64,000 bases of DNA from Cellulophaga sp. HaHa_2_95 (GTDB lineage Bacteria; Bacteroidota; Bacteroidia; Flavobacteriales; Flavobacteriaceae), in contig NZ_CP058988.1 of assembly GCF_019278565.1 (NCBI RefSeq), positions 3,596,001 through 3,660,000 of the forward strand. The letters are read 5' to 3'. The translations under genes and the position numbers were made by a program. The first letter of the stretch is position 1. Every line of letters begins with the position of its first letter. Shown here in pieces: positions 1 to 9,043 of this stretch. The notes below the pieces were generated by a model. The model worked only from the letters and a program-made list of their open reading frames with translations. It was not told where the DNA came from and made no database searches.

Positions 1-960
1 AAATATTAGCGATAGGAAGATCATTAATACTAAAACACTAGGATTAGCACTGCCCCAAAATAAGGCCACATACGTCAAAGAAAGTGATGTAAAAGTAATC
101 AAAGCGATAAAGGCTAATTTTCGCATCCCAAAACGCAATACTAAGGTTCCATTTAAAAAAGTAGAGGTCCCAATAGACACTGCTAAAGCCGCAAATAAAT
201 AAGGAAAGGTTTCTTTTAAATTATATTGATCTTCAAAAACATGCTGCGCGGAACTCAAATACACTAAAAAAGCCCCGGTAATAAGACCTGAAATTGTAGT
301 ACAAGCTAAAGTCTCTTTATGCTTTACCAATTCTTTTACGCCACTAATAAAAACACGAGAAGTAAACTTCACTTTATATTCTGGATGTAAGGTTTCTTTT
401 TGTCTTCTCCAAAACCATATACCTACAATTAGCGCAAAAAATACTTGCATATAAAATATTGCTTGCCATCCCATATGCTCAAGAATAATTTTACCAAAAG
501 CAGGAGCAATCACAGGAACAAGAATAAAAAATGCAGTAACAAAAGACATGACTTTTGCCATGTAGTTCCCCTCATAAGTGTCTCGAATTATTGATATAGA
601 TATAGTTCTTGCTGCAGACAAACCTATACCCTGCAAGATTCTACCAATAATCATAACTTCCAATGAATTTGCAAAAACACAGATGAAACTGGAGACGATA
701 AAAATAAAGAAACCAATGTAGATGATTGGCTTTCTACCAAAACTATCTGATAATGGTCCAAAAAACAATTGTCCTACACCCAAGCCCAAGAAAATCATCG
801 TAATTAACAACTGATGATCCGTAGAATCTAAGGTATTAATCGCTATTCCTATGTCTGATAATGCCGGTAATAATGCATCAATAGACAAAGCTACAATAGA
901 CATCAAAGACGCCATTAATGCAATGAACTCAAAATTAGGTTTGGCACTCTCTTTTTTCAT
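1..960 (-). CDS. Bcr/CflA-type MFS drug efflux transporter (3' end missing)
   Basis: The reverse strand is open from an ATG at 960 to the window edge, giving 320 residues without a stop; the C-terminus lies outside. The translation is strongly hydrophobic with repeated membrane helices. Around residue 70 it carries the MFS loop motif GPLSDSFGRKP, matching the conserved G-x-L-x-D-x-x-G-R-K/R-P signature between helices 2 and 3. A second motif, GRILQGIG, resembles the helix-4 region of the Bcr/CflA (DHA1) subfamily, which exports drugs such as bicyclomycin through the inner membrane using proton motive force. Family call is fairly sure; substrate is unknown. A TATTTTTG box lies just upstream, and the gene is divergent from udk. 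Confidence 0.8.
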   Translation of the reverse strand, partial: MKKESAKPNFEFIALMASLMSIVALSIDALLPALSDIGIAINTLDSTDHQLLITMIFLGLGVGQLFFGPLSDSFGRKPIIYIGFFIFIVSSFICVFANSLEVMIIGRILQGIGLSAARTISISIIRDTYEGNYMAKVMSFVTAFFILVPVIAPAFGKIILEHMGWQAIFYMQVFFALIVGIWFWRRQKETLHPEYKVKFTSRVFISGVKELVKHKETLACTTISGLITGAFLVYLSSAQHVFEDQYNLKETFPYLFAALAVSIGTSTFLNGTLVLRFGMRKLAFIALITFTSLSLTYVALFWGSANPSVLVLMIFLSLIF

Positions 961-964
961 CCTG

Positions 965-972
965 CAAAAATA
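965..972 (-). promoter_or_regulatory. Candidate -7 box of the MFS gene
   Basis: On the minus strand the bases read TATTTTTG, matching the Bacteroidota -7 consensus TAnnTTTG, five bases upstream of the ATG at 960. No TTG is present at the expected 17-23 base spacing, so this is a half-match only. If it is used, the transcript would have almost no leader. Confidence 0.3.
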
Positions 973-1131
973 GCAATAAGCGAGTTCTAAGAAGGTTCTT
1001 TTACGTAATCATTTCTGTTAAATAAATGTAGAATTATTAGAAATTTAAGATGCTTAGATTTTTCAATGCTTAAAGCAATGATCCGTTAATCCTATTTATC
1101 ATTTCGTTCTTTATATTCTATTTCAAATACC

Positions 1132-1139
1132 TATTTTTG
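1132..1139 (+). promoter_or_regulatory. Candidate -7 box for the udk-mutAB operon
   Basis: TATTTTTG fits the Bacteroidota TAnnTTTG -7 consensus and lies 17 bases before the udk ATG, a position seen for several other genes here. A -33 TTG at normal spacing is not visible, so support rests on the box and its position. Confidence 0.35.
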
Positions 1140-1156
1140 TCACAAAATTCATTGAA

Positions 1157-1765
1157 ATGCTTATAATTGGAATTGCGGGAGGAACGGGCTGTGGAAAGAC
1201 TACAGTTGTAAATCAGATAATTAACGAACTTCCAATAGGTGAAGTTGGTGTTATTTCGCAAGACTCATACTATAATGATTTATCTCATCTCACGCTTCAA
1301 GACCGTCGTAAAACAAATTTTGATCATCCAAATTCCATTGATTTTGAACTCTTAACACAACATTTAAAAGATTTGCGGGAGGGTAAATCAATACAACAAC
1401 CTGTATATTCTTTTTTAGAATGCAACAGAACAGACGAAACCGTGCCTACGCATCCTAGAAAAGTGATGATTGTAGAAGGTATTTTAATACTTACCAATCC
1501 CGAAATTAGAAAAATGTTTGATATTAAAATATTCGTACATGCAGATTCTGATGAGCGTTTGATCAGACGTTTAAAAAGAGATGTAAATGAGCGCGGCTGG
1601 GATCTTGATGAAACCATCAGTAAGTATCAGTCTATAATTAAACCTATGCATGAAGAGTTTATTGAACCTTCTAAAGAATACTCTGATATTATTATTCCTA
1701 ATAATAAATATAATACAGTTGCCGTAGAAATCGTAAAGAGTATTATAAACGAAAAATTGGTGTAA
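1157..1765 (+). CDS. udk: Uridine kinase
   Basis: Uridine/cytidine kinase of the pyrimidine salvage pathway, phosphorylating uridine to UMP in the cytoplasm. The 202-residue length is normal for the bacterial enzyme. A P-loop GGTGCGKTT occupies residues 8-16 right at the N-terminus, followed by QDSYYND, a substrate-binding segment typical of Udk, then NFDHPNSIDFELL and the IVEGIL segment that matches the family Walker B strand. The start is fixed by the P-loop being only eight residues in. It is the first gene of a run with a DivIC/FtsB-like gene 26 bases on and the methylmalonyl-CoA mutase subunits, so probably one transcript. Panthothenate kinase or PRK-like relatives are possible but the QDSYY motif argues for Udk. 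Confidence 0.93.
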   Translation: MLIIGIAGGTGCGKTTVVNQIINELPIGEVGVISQDSYYNDLSHLTLQDRRKTNFDHPNSIDFELLTQHLKDLREGKSIQQPVYSFLECNRTDETVPTHPRKVMIVEGILILTNPEIRKMFDIKIFVHADSDERLIRRLKRDVNERGWDLDETISKYQSIIKPMHEEFIEPSKEYSDIIIPNNKYNTVAVEIVKSIINEKLV

Positions 1766-1791
1766 TTTAGTAACCTTACGATACGTGCTCA

Positions 1792-2124
1792 ATGAAAATT
1801 AAGGAGTTAAAAGAAAAAAAGTGGTTTTCAATAGCTACCAATATGTATGTATTGGTGCTCACCGTATTTGTCATTTGGATGCTTTTTTTTGATACCAATT
1901 CTCTTTTAATACATCTTGAACTTAAAAAAGAAATTAATAAGCTCGAGAAAACGAAAGAGTACTTGCAGAATGAAATTATAAAGGATAAAATTATCATTGA
2001 AAAATTATCTGACCAAGACGAGCTTAAAAAATTTGCGAGAGAACAATACTATCTAAAAAGAAAGAACGAAGAAATATACTTAATAGAATATGCAGATAGC
2101 CTAAAAACGGAGGATGATGAATAA
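1792..2124 (+). CDS. Septum formation initiator family protein (DivIC/FtsB-like)
   Basis: A 110-residue single-pass membrane protein with the layout of FtsB/DivIC: a short cytoplasmic N-terminus, one membrane helix at about residues 16-38, then a coiled coil (about residues 43-75, rich in L, E and K) and a terminal segment REQYYLKRKNEEIY that resembles the conserved end of the family, which binds FtsL/FtsQ in the divisome. In this family the protein helps assemble the septal peptidoglycan synthesis complex. It sits 26 bases after udk and its last 11 bases overlap the mutA start, an unlikely partner functionally but probably co-translated. Sequence identity within this family is low, so the call is from architecture. 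Confidence 0.8.
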   Translation: MKIKELKEKKWFSIATNMYVLVLTVFVIWMLFFDTNSLLIHLELKKEINKLEKTKEYLQNEIIKDKIIIEKLSDQDELKKFAREQYYLKRKNEEIYLIEYADSLKTEDDE

Positions 2125-3481
2125 TACGAAGCTTTTTAAAGAGTTTACCGATGTTTCTACCCAACAGTGGAAGCAAAAAATTCAGTTTGATTTGAAAGGT
2201 AAAGATTATAATGAAAGTCTAGTTTGGGAATCTTTAGAAGGTATTAAAGTAAAGCCGTTTTATAACTCAGAAGATAGCTTTATAGAAAATGCTATCCCGA
2301 AGCCGTTAGAACCTTGGAAAATAACACAAGGTATATATGCAGGTAATGAGGAAATTGCAAATAAAAAAGCCCTAAGAGCCATAGAAAAAGGAGCCGAAAG
2401 CATTCTGTTTATACTTCCCGACGAACGTATTTCGGTTAAAAGACTCCTTGCTTCTATTAATGTAAAAAAAATAAGTTTATATTTTGACTTTCAGTTTTTA
2501 TCCTCAGTATACATCCTTAATGCTCATGCATACTTAAAAGGCCTAGAAGCCGAATTCTATTTCAATTTTGATCTAATTCATCACCTGACAAAATCGGGAA
2601 ATTGGTATGCAAGTGCAGAAGAAGATTTTAGGCAGTTTGATGTTATTGCAGCTTCCACAAAGGCACTAACACTGGATGTTACCAACTACCAAAATGCAGG
2701 AGCAAACCACGTACAGCAATTAGCCTATAGCTTAGCCCACGCAAATGAATATTTAAACAGAATACCTGCTGCACAAATTGAAAATTTCCACATCAATTTT
2801 AAAATAGCAATAGGTAGTAATTACTTCTTTGAAATTGCTAAAATTAGAGCCTTGCGCTTACTTTACAAGACATTAGCGGCAGCATACGGAGCTCCGCAAG
2901 ATTGCAATATATTAGCGGTTACTTCTAAAAGAAATAAAACGATATACGACTATAATTCTAATATGCTTCGTAGCACCACAGAATGCATGTCGGCCATATT
3001 AGGCGGTGCAAATGCCGTATACAACATTCCTTATGATGCACTATATCATAAAACTAATGAATTTGCGGAGCGTATTGCTCGAAACCAATTAATTGTGCTT
3101 AAGGAAGAAAGTTACTTTGATAAAACGACTAATCCTGCAGACGGTTCTTATTATATTGAGAGTATTACAAAACAACTGGCCGAAAAAGCATTGGTGCTTT
3201 TTAAAGAATTAGAAAAAGCAGGCGGATTCTTAAGTCAGTTGAAAACAAATACCATCCAAAAGAAAATTAAAGAAAGTGCTCAAAAAGAGCAAGATTTATT
3301 TGATACTAAAAAAGAAATACTAGTAGGCTCCAATAAATACGAATCTAGCTTAGATAAAATGAAGGGTGATTTAGAATTATTCCCTTTTGCAAAAAATAAG
3401 CCTAGAAAAAGCAGTATAGAACCTATTTTAGAACGAAGATTATCCGAAGAATTAGAACAAAAAAGGTTGGAAAATGAATAG
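2114..3481 (+). CDS. mutA: Methylmalonyl-CoA mutase small subunit
   Basis: Non-catalytic partner of the adenosylcobalamin-dependent mutase that interconverts succinyl-CoA and (R)-methylmalonyl-CoA. At 455 residues it has the TIM-barrel part but lacks the C-terminal cobalamin-binding domain: there is no DxHxxG motif. Small subunits of many other bacteria are above 600 residues, so this is the short form. Barrel segments such as [19 protein letters not shown] and [17 protein letters not shown] parallel the large subunit encoded directly downstream, with which it overlaps by 8 bases. The start overlaps the upstream DivIC/FtsB-like gene by 11 bases; two ATGs lie in tandem (2114 and 2117) and either could be used. 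No epimerase or MeaB chaperone gene is nearby. Confidence 0.92.
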   Translation: MMNNTKLFKEFTDVSTQQWKQKIQFDLKGKDYNESLVWESLEGIKVKPFYNSEDSFIENAIPKPLEPWKITQGIYAGNEEIANKKALRAIEKGAESILFILPDERISVKRLLASINVKKISLYFDFQFLSSVYILNAHAYLKGLEAEFYFNFDLIHHLTKSGNWYASAEEDFRQFDVIAASTKALTLDVTNYQNAGANHVQQLAYSLAHANEYLNRIPAAQIENFHINFKIAIGSNYFFEIAKIRALRLLYKTLAAAYGAPQDCNILAVTSKRNKTIYDYNSNMLRSTTECMSAILGGANAVYNIPYDALYHKTNEFAERIARNQLIVLKEESYFDKTTNPADGSYYIESITKQLAEKALVLFKELEKAGGFLSQLKTNTIQKKIKESAQKEQDLFDTKKEILVGSNKYESSLDKMKGDLELFPFAKNKPRKSSIEPILERRLSEELEQKRLENE

Positions 3482-5627
3482 AAAAGACCTTCAACATATT
3501 ACAATAGACACTTCTTCTCTGCAGGAAACGAGTACTGCACTGAGTGCATTTGAAACTGCGGAAGGTATTGATATTGAATCTTCCTACTCAAAAGACAATC
3601 TCAAAAATGTAGAACATTTAAATTTCGCAGCTGGTATTCCTCCTTATTTAAGAGGTCCGTATTCTACCATGTACGTCCTTAGACCATGGACTATCCGGCA
3701 ATATGCAGGGTTTTCTACTGCCGAAGAAAGTAATGCCTTTTACAGACGTAATTTAGAAGCGGGCCAGAAAGGGCTTTCTGTGGCTTTTGATTTACCCACC
3801 CACAGAGGCTATGACAGTGATCATGAGCGCGTAGTGGGTGATGTTGGAAAAGCAGGTGTTGCCATTGATTCTGTAGAAGACATGAAAATTTTATTTGATG
3901 GAATCCCATTAGATAAAATGTCGGTTTCCATGACTATGAATGGTGCTGTTTTACCTATTCTAGCATTCTATATTGTGGCTGCACAAGAACAAGGTGTTTC
4001 TCTAGAACAATTATCAGGAACCATTCAGAATGATATTTTAAAGGAGTTTATGGTGCGTAATACGTACATCTACCCTCCTACACCCTCCATGCAAATTATT
4101 GCAGATATTTTCGAATATACGAGTCAGAAAATGCCAAAATTCAATAGTATTAGTATTTCTGGCTATCATATGCAAGAAGCTGGCGCCACTGCTGATATCG
4201 AATTAGCCTATACTTTGGCAGACGGATTAGAATATATTAGAACCGGATTAAAATCTGGCCTTAAAATTGATGAATTTGCCCCTCGCCTTTCGTTCTTTTG
4301 GGGAATTGGCATGAATCATTTTATGGAGATCGCGAAACTTAGAGCAGGAAGAATGCTCTGGGCAAAATTGGTAAAGCAATTTGATCCTAAAACCGATAAA
4401 TCTTTAGCCTTACGCACGCATTGCCAAACCAGTGGTTGGAGTTTAACAGAGCAAGATCCTTTTAATAATGTAGCTAGAACTACTATTGAAGCTATGGCAG
4501 CAGTTTTAGGGGGTACCCAAAGCTTACACACCAATGCCTTGGATGAAGCCATAGCATTACCAACAGACTTCTCTGCAAGAATAGCAAGAAATACACAACT
4601 TTACATTCAAGAAGAAACCAAAGTAACAAAAACGGTAGACCCGTGGGCTGGTAGTTATTATGTAGAAAGCTTAACCCATGAAATTGCAGAAAAAGCATGG
4701 GCCCTTCTAGAAGAAGTTGAAGAATTAGGGGGAATGACTAAAGCTATTGAAGCCGGAATTCCGAAGATGCGTATTGAAGAAGCCGCAGCAAAGAAACAAG
4801 CAAGAATAGATAGCAATAGAGACAAAATAGTTGGTGTAAATAGTTACCGATTAGAAAAAGAAGATCCCCTACATATTTTAGAAGTCGACAATCAAGAAGT
4901 GCGTAGACAACAACTAGAACGCTTAGCACAAATTAGAGAAGACCGTAATGAAGCTACTGTAAAATCTGCGCTATTAAATTTAACTAATGCTGCTATAGCA
5001 AAGGCCGATGGTACCGAACAAACTTCAGAACCTGATAAAAATTTATTAGCTTTAGCAGTAGAAGCGGCTAGCGTACGTGCCACATTGGGAGAAATTAGTG
5101 ATGCATTAGAGGCCGTTTATAATAGACATAAAGCAGTTATTAAAACATTTACAGGCGTGTATTCTAAAGAAATTCAAAATAATGAAAGCTTTAAAAAAGC
5201 TAGGGAGCTTGCGGATGTTTTTGCAAAACAGGATGGTAGAAGACCACGAATAATGGTTGCAAAAATGGGACAAGATGGTCATGACCGTGGAGCAAAAGTA
5301 GTTGCAACCAGTTATGCAGACCTTGGTTTTGATGTAGATATTGGTCCCCTATTTCAAACTCCAGCAGAAGCTGCAAAACAAGCGGTAGAAAATGATGTTC
5401 ATATTTTAGGCGTGTCTTCTTTAGCTGCCGGACATAAAACGCTTGTTCCTCAAGTATTAGAGGAATTAAAAAAATACGGTCGTGAAGATATCATGGTGGT
5501 GGTTGGTGGCGTCATACCTAAACAAGATTACCAGTTCCTATATGACGCTGGTGCCGTTGCTATTTATGGACCTGGAACTAAAATAAGTGATGCCGCTATA
5601 GAAATTTTAGAAATTTTAATTGATTAG
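3474..5627 (+). CDS. mutB: Methylmalonyl-CoA mutase large (catalytic) subunit
   Basis: Catalytic subunit of the B12-dependent isomerase linking propionyl-CoA metabolism with the TCA cycle. The 717 residues contain the substrate-binding barrel (about 30-560, with [20 protein letters not shown] and [19 protein letters not shown] segments) and a C-terminal cobalamin domain. The lower-ligand motif DGHDRGA places the cobalt-coordinating His at residue 603, followed by [10 protein letters not shown] and VVVGGVIP, completing the DxHxxG...SxL...GG signature. Eight bases overlap with mutA imply translational coupling. No cobalamin riboswitch was recognised upstream of the operon, so B12 control is not evident here. 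Confidence 0.97.
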   Translation: MNRKDLQHITIDTSSLQETSTALSAFETAEGIDIESSYSKDNLKNVEHLNFAAGIPPYLRGPYSTMYVLRPWTIRQYAGFSTAEESNAFYRRNLEAGQKGLSVAFDLPTHRGYDSDHERVVGDVGKAGVAIDSVEDMKILFDGIPLDKMSVSMTMNGAVLPILAFYIVAAQEQGVSLEQLSGTIQNDILKEFMVRNTYIYPPTPSMQIIADIFEYTSQKMPKFNSISISGYHMQEAGATADIELAYTLADGLEYIRTGLKSGLKIDEFAPRLSFFWGIGMNHFMEIAKLRAGRMLWAKLVKQFDPKTDKSLALRTHCQTSGWSLTEQDPFNNVARTTIEAMAAVLGGTQSLHTNALDEAIALPTDFSARIARNTQLYIQEETKVTKTVDPWAGSYYVESLTHEIAEKAWALLEEVEELGGMTKAIEAGIPKMRIEEAAAKKQARIDSNRDKIVGVNSYRLEKEDPLHILEVDNQEVRRQQLERLAQIREDRNEATVKSALLNLTNAAIAKADGTEQTSEPDKNLLALAVEAASVRATLGEISDALEAVYNRHKAVIKTFTGVYSKEIQNNESFKKARELADVFAKQDGRRPRIMVAKMGQDGHDRGAKVVATSYADLGFDVDIGPLFQTPAEAAKQAVENDVHILGVSSLAAGHKTLVPQVLEELKKYGREDIMVVVGGVIPKQDYQFLYDAGAVAIYGPGTKISDAAIEILEILID

Positions 5628-5972
5628 GACGTTTACCCGAATATTTAAGCTTTTGGAACTAAAAAAATATTGTAGTGAATGAAAAATTTGAGAATATAGA
5701 AGATACACAAAGTACAAAATAGTAATTTTTAGTCCTTGTATAAATAATGGTATAAGGTGTTGCACTTTTAGTACTTTATCTACTTAAATAGCTATTGAAA
5801 ATCAATAATTTAGCGCAAAAAAAATTTCAAAATCTGGCATATTGTATCTTTATAGGTAAAAATATTAACCATTTTTAACGCTCTAAGCCACGTTTATTCA
5901 CGAACTGTTAACAAAATACATTTTTTAGCATTGTAAATAATCGTATTTTTAGCCCCTAACTTACTTTATATT
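5628..5972. other. 345-base intergenic region between mutB and parA
   Basis: Very AT-rich non-coding stretch. I see no convincing terminator for mutB, no open frame longer than about 15 codons, no palindromic parS-like site of the CACGTG-centred type, and no complete TTG-N17-23-TAnnTTTG promoter. Near-matches TATCTTTA (about 5847) and TATTTTTA (5944-5951) lack the final G. It presumably holds the parA promoter. Confidence 0.5.
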
Positions 5973-6746
5973 ATGGGCAAGATAATAGCCATAGCAAATC
6001 AAAAAGGTGGTGTCGGCAAAACCACTTCAACCGTAAATCTAGCCGCAGCCCTAGGCGTGCTAGAGAAAAAGGTCCTTTTAATTGATGCTGATCCCCAAGC
6101 AAATGCAACATCTGGTTTAGGTATAGATGTTGACAGTATCGAAATAGGTACCTACCAATTATTAGAACATACAAAGACAGCAGAAGAAATTATCATTTCA
6201 ACGACGTCTCCTAATGTTGATTTAATTCCGGCGCATATAGATTTAGTTGCGATTGAGATTGAATTGGTCGATAAGGAAGAGCGTGAATATATGATGAAAA
6301 AAAGTATATTGTCGCTTAAAGAAAAGTACGATTACATCTTAATAGATTGTGCGCCATCTTTAGGACTACTTACGTTGAATGCGTTAACCGCTGCAGATTC
6401 CGTAATCATCCCAATACAATGTGAATATTTTGCCTTAGAAGGTTTAGGTAAATTATTAAATACGATAAAAAGTATACAACGTATTCATAATCCTGAATTA
6501 GATATTGAAGGGATGTTATTAACAATGTATGATTCTCGTCTGCGTTTATCTAATCAAGTAGTAGAGGAAGTACGCAAACATTTTAGCGAAATGGTTTTTG
6601 ATACCATTATCCAGCGTAATGTGAGATTGAGTGAAGCTCCAAGTTATGGAGAAAGTATTATAAAATATGATGCTTCTAGTAAAGGTGCCGTTAATTATTT
6701 AAGTTTAGCACAAGAAGTATTAAATAAAAACAAGGAGAAAGTATAA
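5973..6746 (+). CDS. parA: Chromosome partitioning ATPase ParA (Soj)
   Basis: Cytoplasmic, nucleoid-associated ATPase which, with ParB bound at parS, moves replicated chromosome origins apart. The 257-residue length matches chromosomal ParA/Soj. The deviant Walker A KGGVGKTT lies at residues 11-18, followed by the Walker A-prime DADPQANATSG and a Walker B-like strand YILIDCAPSLGLLTLNAL. The C-terminal RNVRLSEAPSYGESI is highly conserved in Soj. The stop overlaps the parB start by one base (TAATG), so the two are co-translated. A plasmid-type ParA is unlikely because neighbours are all core genes. Confidence 0.97.
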   Translation: MGKIIAIANQKGGVGKTTSTVNLAAALGVLEKKVLLIDADPQANATSGLGIDVDSIEIGTYQLLEHTKTAEEIIISTTSPNVDLIPAHIDLVAIEIELVDKEEREYMMKKSILSLKEKYDYILIDCAPSLGLLTLNALTAADSVIIPIQCEYFALEGLGKLLNTIKSIQRIHNPELDIEGMLLTMYDSRLRLSNQVVEEVRKHFSEMVFDTIIQRNVRLSEAPSYGESIIKYDASSKGAVNYLSLAQEVLNKNKEKV

Positions 6747-7651
6747 TGGCGAAAGCAACCCAAAAACAAGTATTAGGTAGAGGTCTATCTGCTTTATTGA
6801 AAGACCCTGAAAATGATATTAAAACTGCATCAGATAAAAATGCAGATAAAGTTGTTGGTAATATTGTAGAGTTAGATTTAGATGCTATTGAGGTAAACCC
6901 TTTTCAGCCGCGTTCTAATTTTAATGATGAAGCTTTGCATGAGCTAGCTTCATCTATTCGAGAATTGGGGGTTATTCAGCCAATTACAGTTCGTAAATTA
7001 GAATTTAACAAATACCAGTTAGTTTCTGGGGAAAGAAGATTTAGAGCTTCTAAATTGGTAGGATTAGAAACGGTCCCTGCCTATATCCGTATTGCTAATG
7101 ATCAAGAATCGTTAGAAATGGCTTTGGTAGAGAATATTCAAAGACAAGATTTAGATCCTATTGAAATTGCATTATCCTACCAGCGTTTAATTGACGAAAT
7201 TCAATTAACGCAAGAAAAAATGAGTGAACGTGTCGGAAAAAAACGTTCTACGATTACTAATTATTTACGTCTACTTAGATTAGATCCTATCATCCAAACT
7301 GGTATTAGAGATGGCTTCTTAAGTATGGGGCATGGTAGAGCGCTTGTAAATATTGATAAGAAAGACGACCAACTTGCTTTATATGAACAAATAATTAGTC
7401 AAAATTTATCTGTTCGTGATACAGAAAAGGCCGTAAAAGAATACCAAAATCCAAGTGCCAGCCAAAAAGAAACCGTATCTAAAGTAACTAAAACCCCAAG
7501 TTTTATTGAAAATAGTTTGAATGATTTTAATTCTTACTTATCTGTAAAAGTTGAGGCGAAGGCTACGGATAAAGGAAAAGGAAAATTAACAATCCCTTTT
7601 AATTCTAAAGAGGATTTTGAGCGTATTAAAAAATTAATTCTTGGTGAATAA
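6746..7651 (+). CDS. parB: Chromosome partitioning protein ParB
   Basis: CTP-dependent DNA clamp that loads at parS sites and stimulates ParA. The N-terminal region has RGLSALL, typical of the ParA-interacting tail. The ParB/Srx nucleotide-binding fold follows, with NPFQPR (about residue 53), IRELGVIQPITVR and the GERRFRA box. A helix-turn-helix comes after with KRSTITNYLRLLRLDP. The C-terminal dimerisation segment is at about 245-300. The length of 301 residues is normal. The start is at the overlapped TAATG with parA. No parS-like site was found in the window. Confidence 0.97.
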   Translation: MAKATQKQVLGRGLSALLKDPENDIKTASDKNADKVVGNIVELDLDAIEVNPFQPRSNFNDEALHELASSIRELGVIQPITVRKLEFNKYQLVSGERRFRASKLVGLETVPAYIRIANDQESLEMALVENIQRQDLDPIEIALSYQRLIDEIQLTQEKMSERVGKKRSTITNYLRLLRLDPIIQTGIRDGFLSMGHGRALVNIDKKDDQLALYEQIISQNLSVRDTEKAVKEYQNPSASQKETVSKVTKTPSFIENSLNDFNSYLSVKVEAKATDKGKGKLTIPFNSKEDFERIKKLILGE

Positions 7652-8303
7652 ATTCTTATTTTTTCTACTATTTTTTGTAGGGTTTACTTTTGCGACACAC
7701 GCACAAGAGGAGCAACCTACACCAAAAGAAGATACTCAATTAGACAGCATTCAAACTGATTTAAAAAGTCAGGGTATTGTTGTTAAAGATTCGGTATTCA
7801 AAAAACGTGTTGAAATAAACCCTTTAGCACCCGCCAAAGCTGCATTTTATTCAGCTATAATTCCAGGTTTGGGGCAAGTCTATAATAAAAGGTACTGGAA
7901 AGTCCCTATAGTCTACGCTGCCTTAGGAGCCAGTATTTATGCGTACGACTACAACAACACCCAGTACAAACGTTTTAGAACAGCCTTTAAAAGCAGGCAA
8001 GCAGGTTTTACCGATGACGAGTTCTATGACTTGGCACCTTTTAGCGATACAGAGCTTACAGAACCTGAGTTTTCTACAGATGCACTACAGGATGCACAAG
8101 AAAACTTTCAAAGAGATCGCGATTTAATGGTCTTGGTTACCATTGGCTTATATGTATTGAATATTATTGACGCCAATGTTGACTCTCACCTAAAACAATT
8201 TAATGTAGATGATAATTTAAGTGTAGATTTTCAGCCTTACTTAGATTACAACGAGATTACGGCTCAGCCAAATTACGGTATGGCCTTAACTATAAAATTT
8301 TAA
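7644..8303 (+). CDS. DUF5683 domain protein, exported
   Basis: Exported or membrane-anchored protein of unknown function from a family common in Bacteroidota, usually found between parB and dapB as here. A hydrophobic signal peptide occupies about the first 20 residues. The conserved core PLAPAKAAFYSAIIPGLGQVYN followed by KRYWKVPIVYAALGAS defines DUF5683, with a second hydrophobic helix near residue 160. No ATG exists before the signal peptide: the possible starts are TTG at 7641 or GTG at 7644, and I chose GTG. The start overlaps the parB stop by 8 bases, suggesting translational coupling. The function cannot be stated from sequence. Confidence 0.85.
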   Translation: MNKFLFFLLFFVGFTFATHAQEEQPTPKEDTQLDSIQTDLKSQGIVVKDSVFKKRVEINPLAPAKAAFYSAIIPGLGQVYNKRYWKVPIVYAALGASIYAYDYNNTQYKRFRTAFKSRQAGFTDDEFYDLAPFSDTELTEPEFSTDALQDAQENFQRDRDLMVLVTIGLYVLNIIDANVDSHLKQFNVDDNLSVDFQPYLDYNEITAQPNYGMALTIKF

Positions 8304-8308
8304 AGAAC

Positions 8309-9010
8309 ATGAAAATTGCACTCTTCGGATATGGAAAGATGGGGAAAATGATAGAAGCTTTAGCGCTAAAAAAGAACCATACTATAGTCGCAAAAATTGA
8401 CAATGATACCACTGAAATAGATTTTTCTTCTTTTGATGTTGCCATAGATTTTAGTCAGCCTTCATCAGCTTTCAATAATATAAAAATGTGTTTAGAAAAC
8501 AACACTCCAATTATAAGTGGTACTACAGGATGGTTAGACCGTTATGAAGAGGCTGTTATTTTATGCAATGAAAATAATGGAGCCTTTATATATGCTTCTA
8601 ATTTTAGTTTAGGAGTAAATTTGTTTTTTGAGCTTAATAATTATTTAGCTAAAATGATGGCGAATCTAAGAGACTACAATGTATCTCTAGAAGAAATACA
8701 CCATACACAAAAACTAGACGCTCCTAGCGGAACTGCTATAACTTTAGCAGAAAGCATTATCAAAAATACTTCTTATACAGGTTGGGAATTGGATGCCAAC
8801 AAAGATCACATACTACCCATAAAAGCAATTAGAGAAGCTAGTGTTCCTGGAACGCATAGTGTTACTTACGGCAGTACTGTAGATAGTATTGAAATAAAGC
8901 ATACAGCACATAATAGAGAAGGGTTTGCTTTAGGCGCCTTAACTGCTGCAGAATGGATTGTTGGTAAACATGGCGTTTTTTCTATGAAAGACGTATTACA
9001 TATTGATTAA
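8309..9010 (+). CDS. dapB: 4-hydroxy-tetrahydrodipicolinate reductase
   Basis: NAD(P)H-dependent reductase of the diaminopimelate/lysine pathway, needed for peptidoglycan precursors. The N-terminal dinucleotide fold begins with IALFGYGKMGKMIE, a G-x-G-x-x-G/A-type loop. The catalytic region reads VSLEEIHHTQKLDAPSGTAITLAE, containing the paired histidines and the lysine and PSGTA motif of DapB. At 233 residues it is somewhat shorter than the ~270-residue enteric enzyme, which is usual in Bacteroidota. It follows the DUF5683 gene by 5 bases and precedes lepB by 33, so all are probably one operon. Confidence 0.95.
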   Translation: MKIALFGYGKMGKMIEALALKKNHTIVAKIDNDTTEIDFSSFDVAIDFSQPSSAFNNIKMCLENNTPIISGTTGWLDRYEEAVILCNENNGAFIYASNFSLGVNLFFELNNYLAKMMANLRDYNVSLEEIHHTQKLDAPSGTAITLAESIIKNTSYTGWELDANKDHILPIKAIREASVPGTHSVTYGSTVDSIEIKHTAHNREGFALGALTAAEWIVGKHGVFSMKDVLHID

Positions 9011-9043
9011 AAAACAAAATACAGCACTAAATACAAACGTATA

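Noticed and set aside
5628..5972. parS sites or replication origin near parAB
   Set aside because: No CACGTG-centred palindrome of the usual parS kind and no clustered DnaA boxes were seen by eye; a scan of the full genome would be needed.
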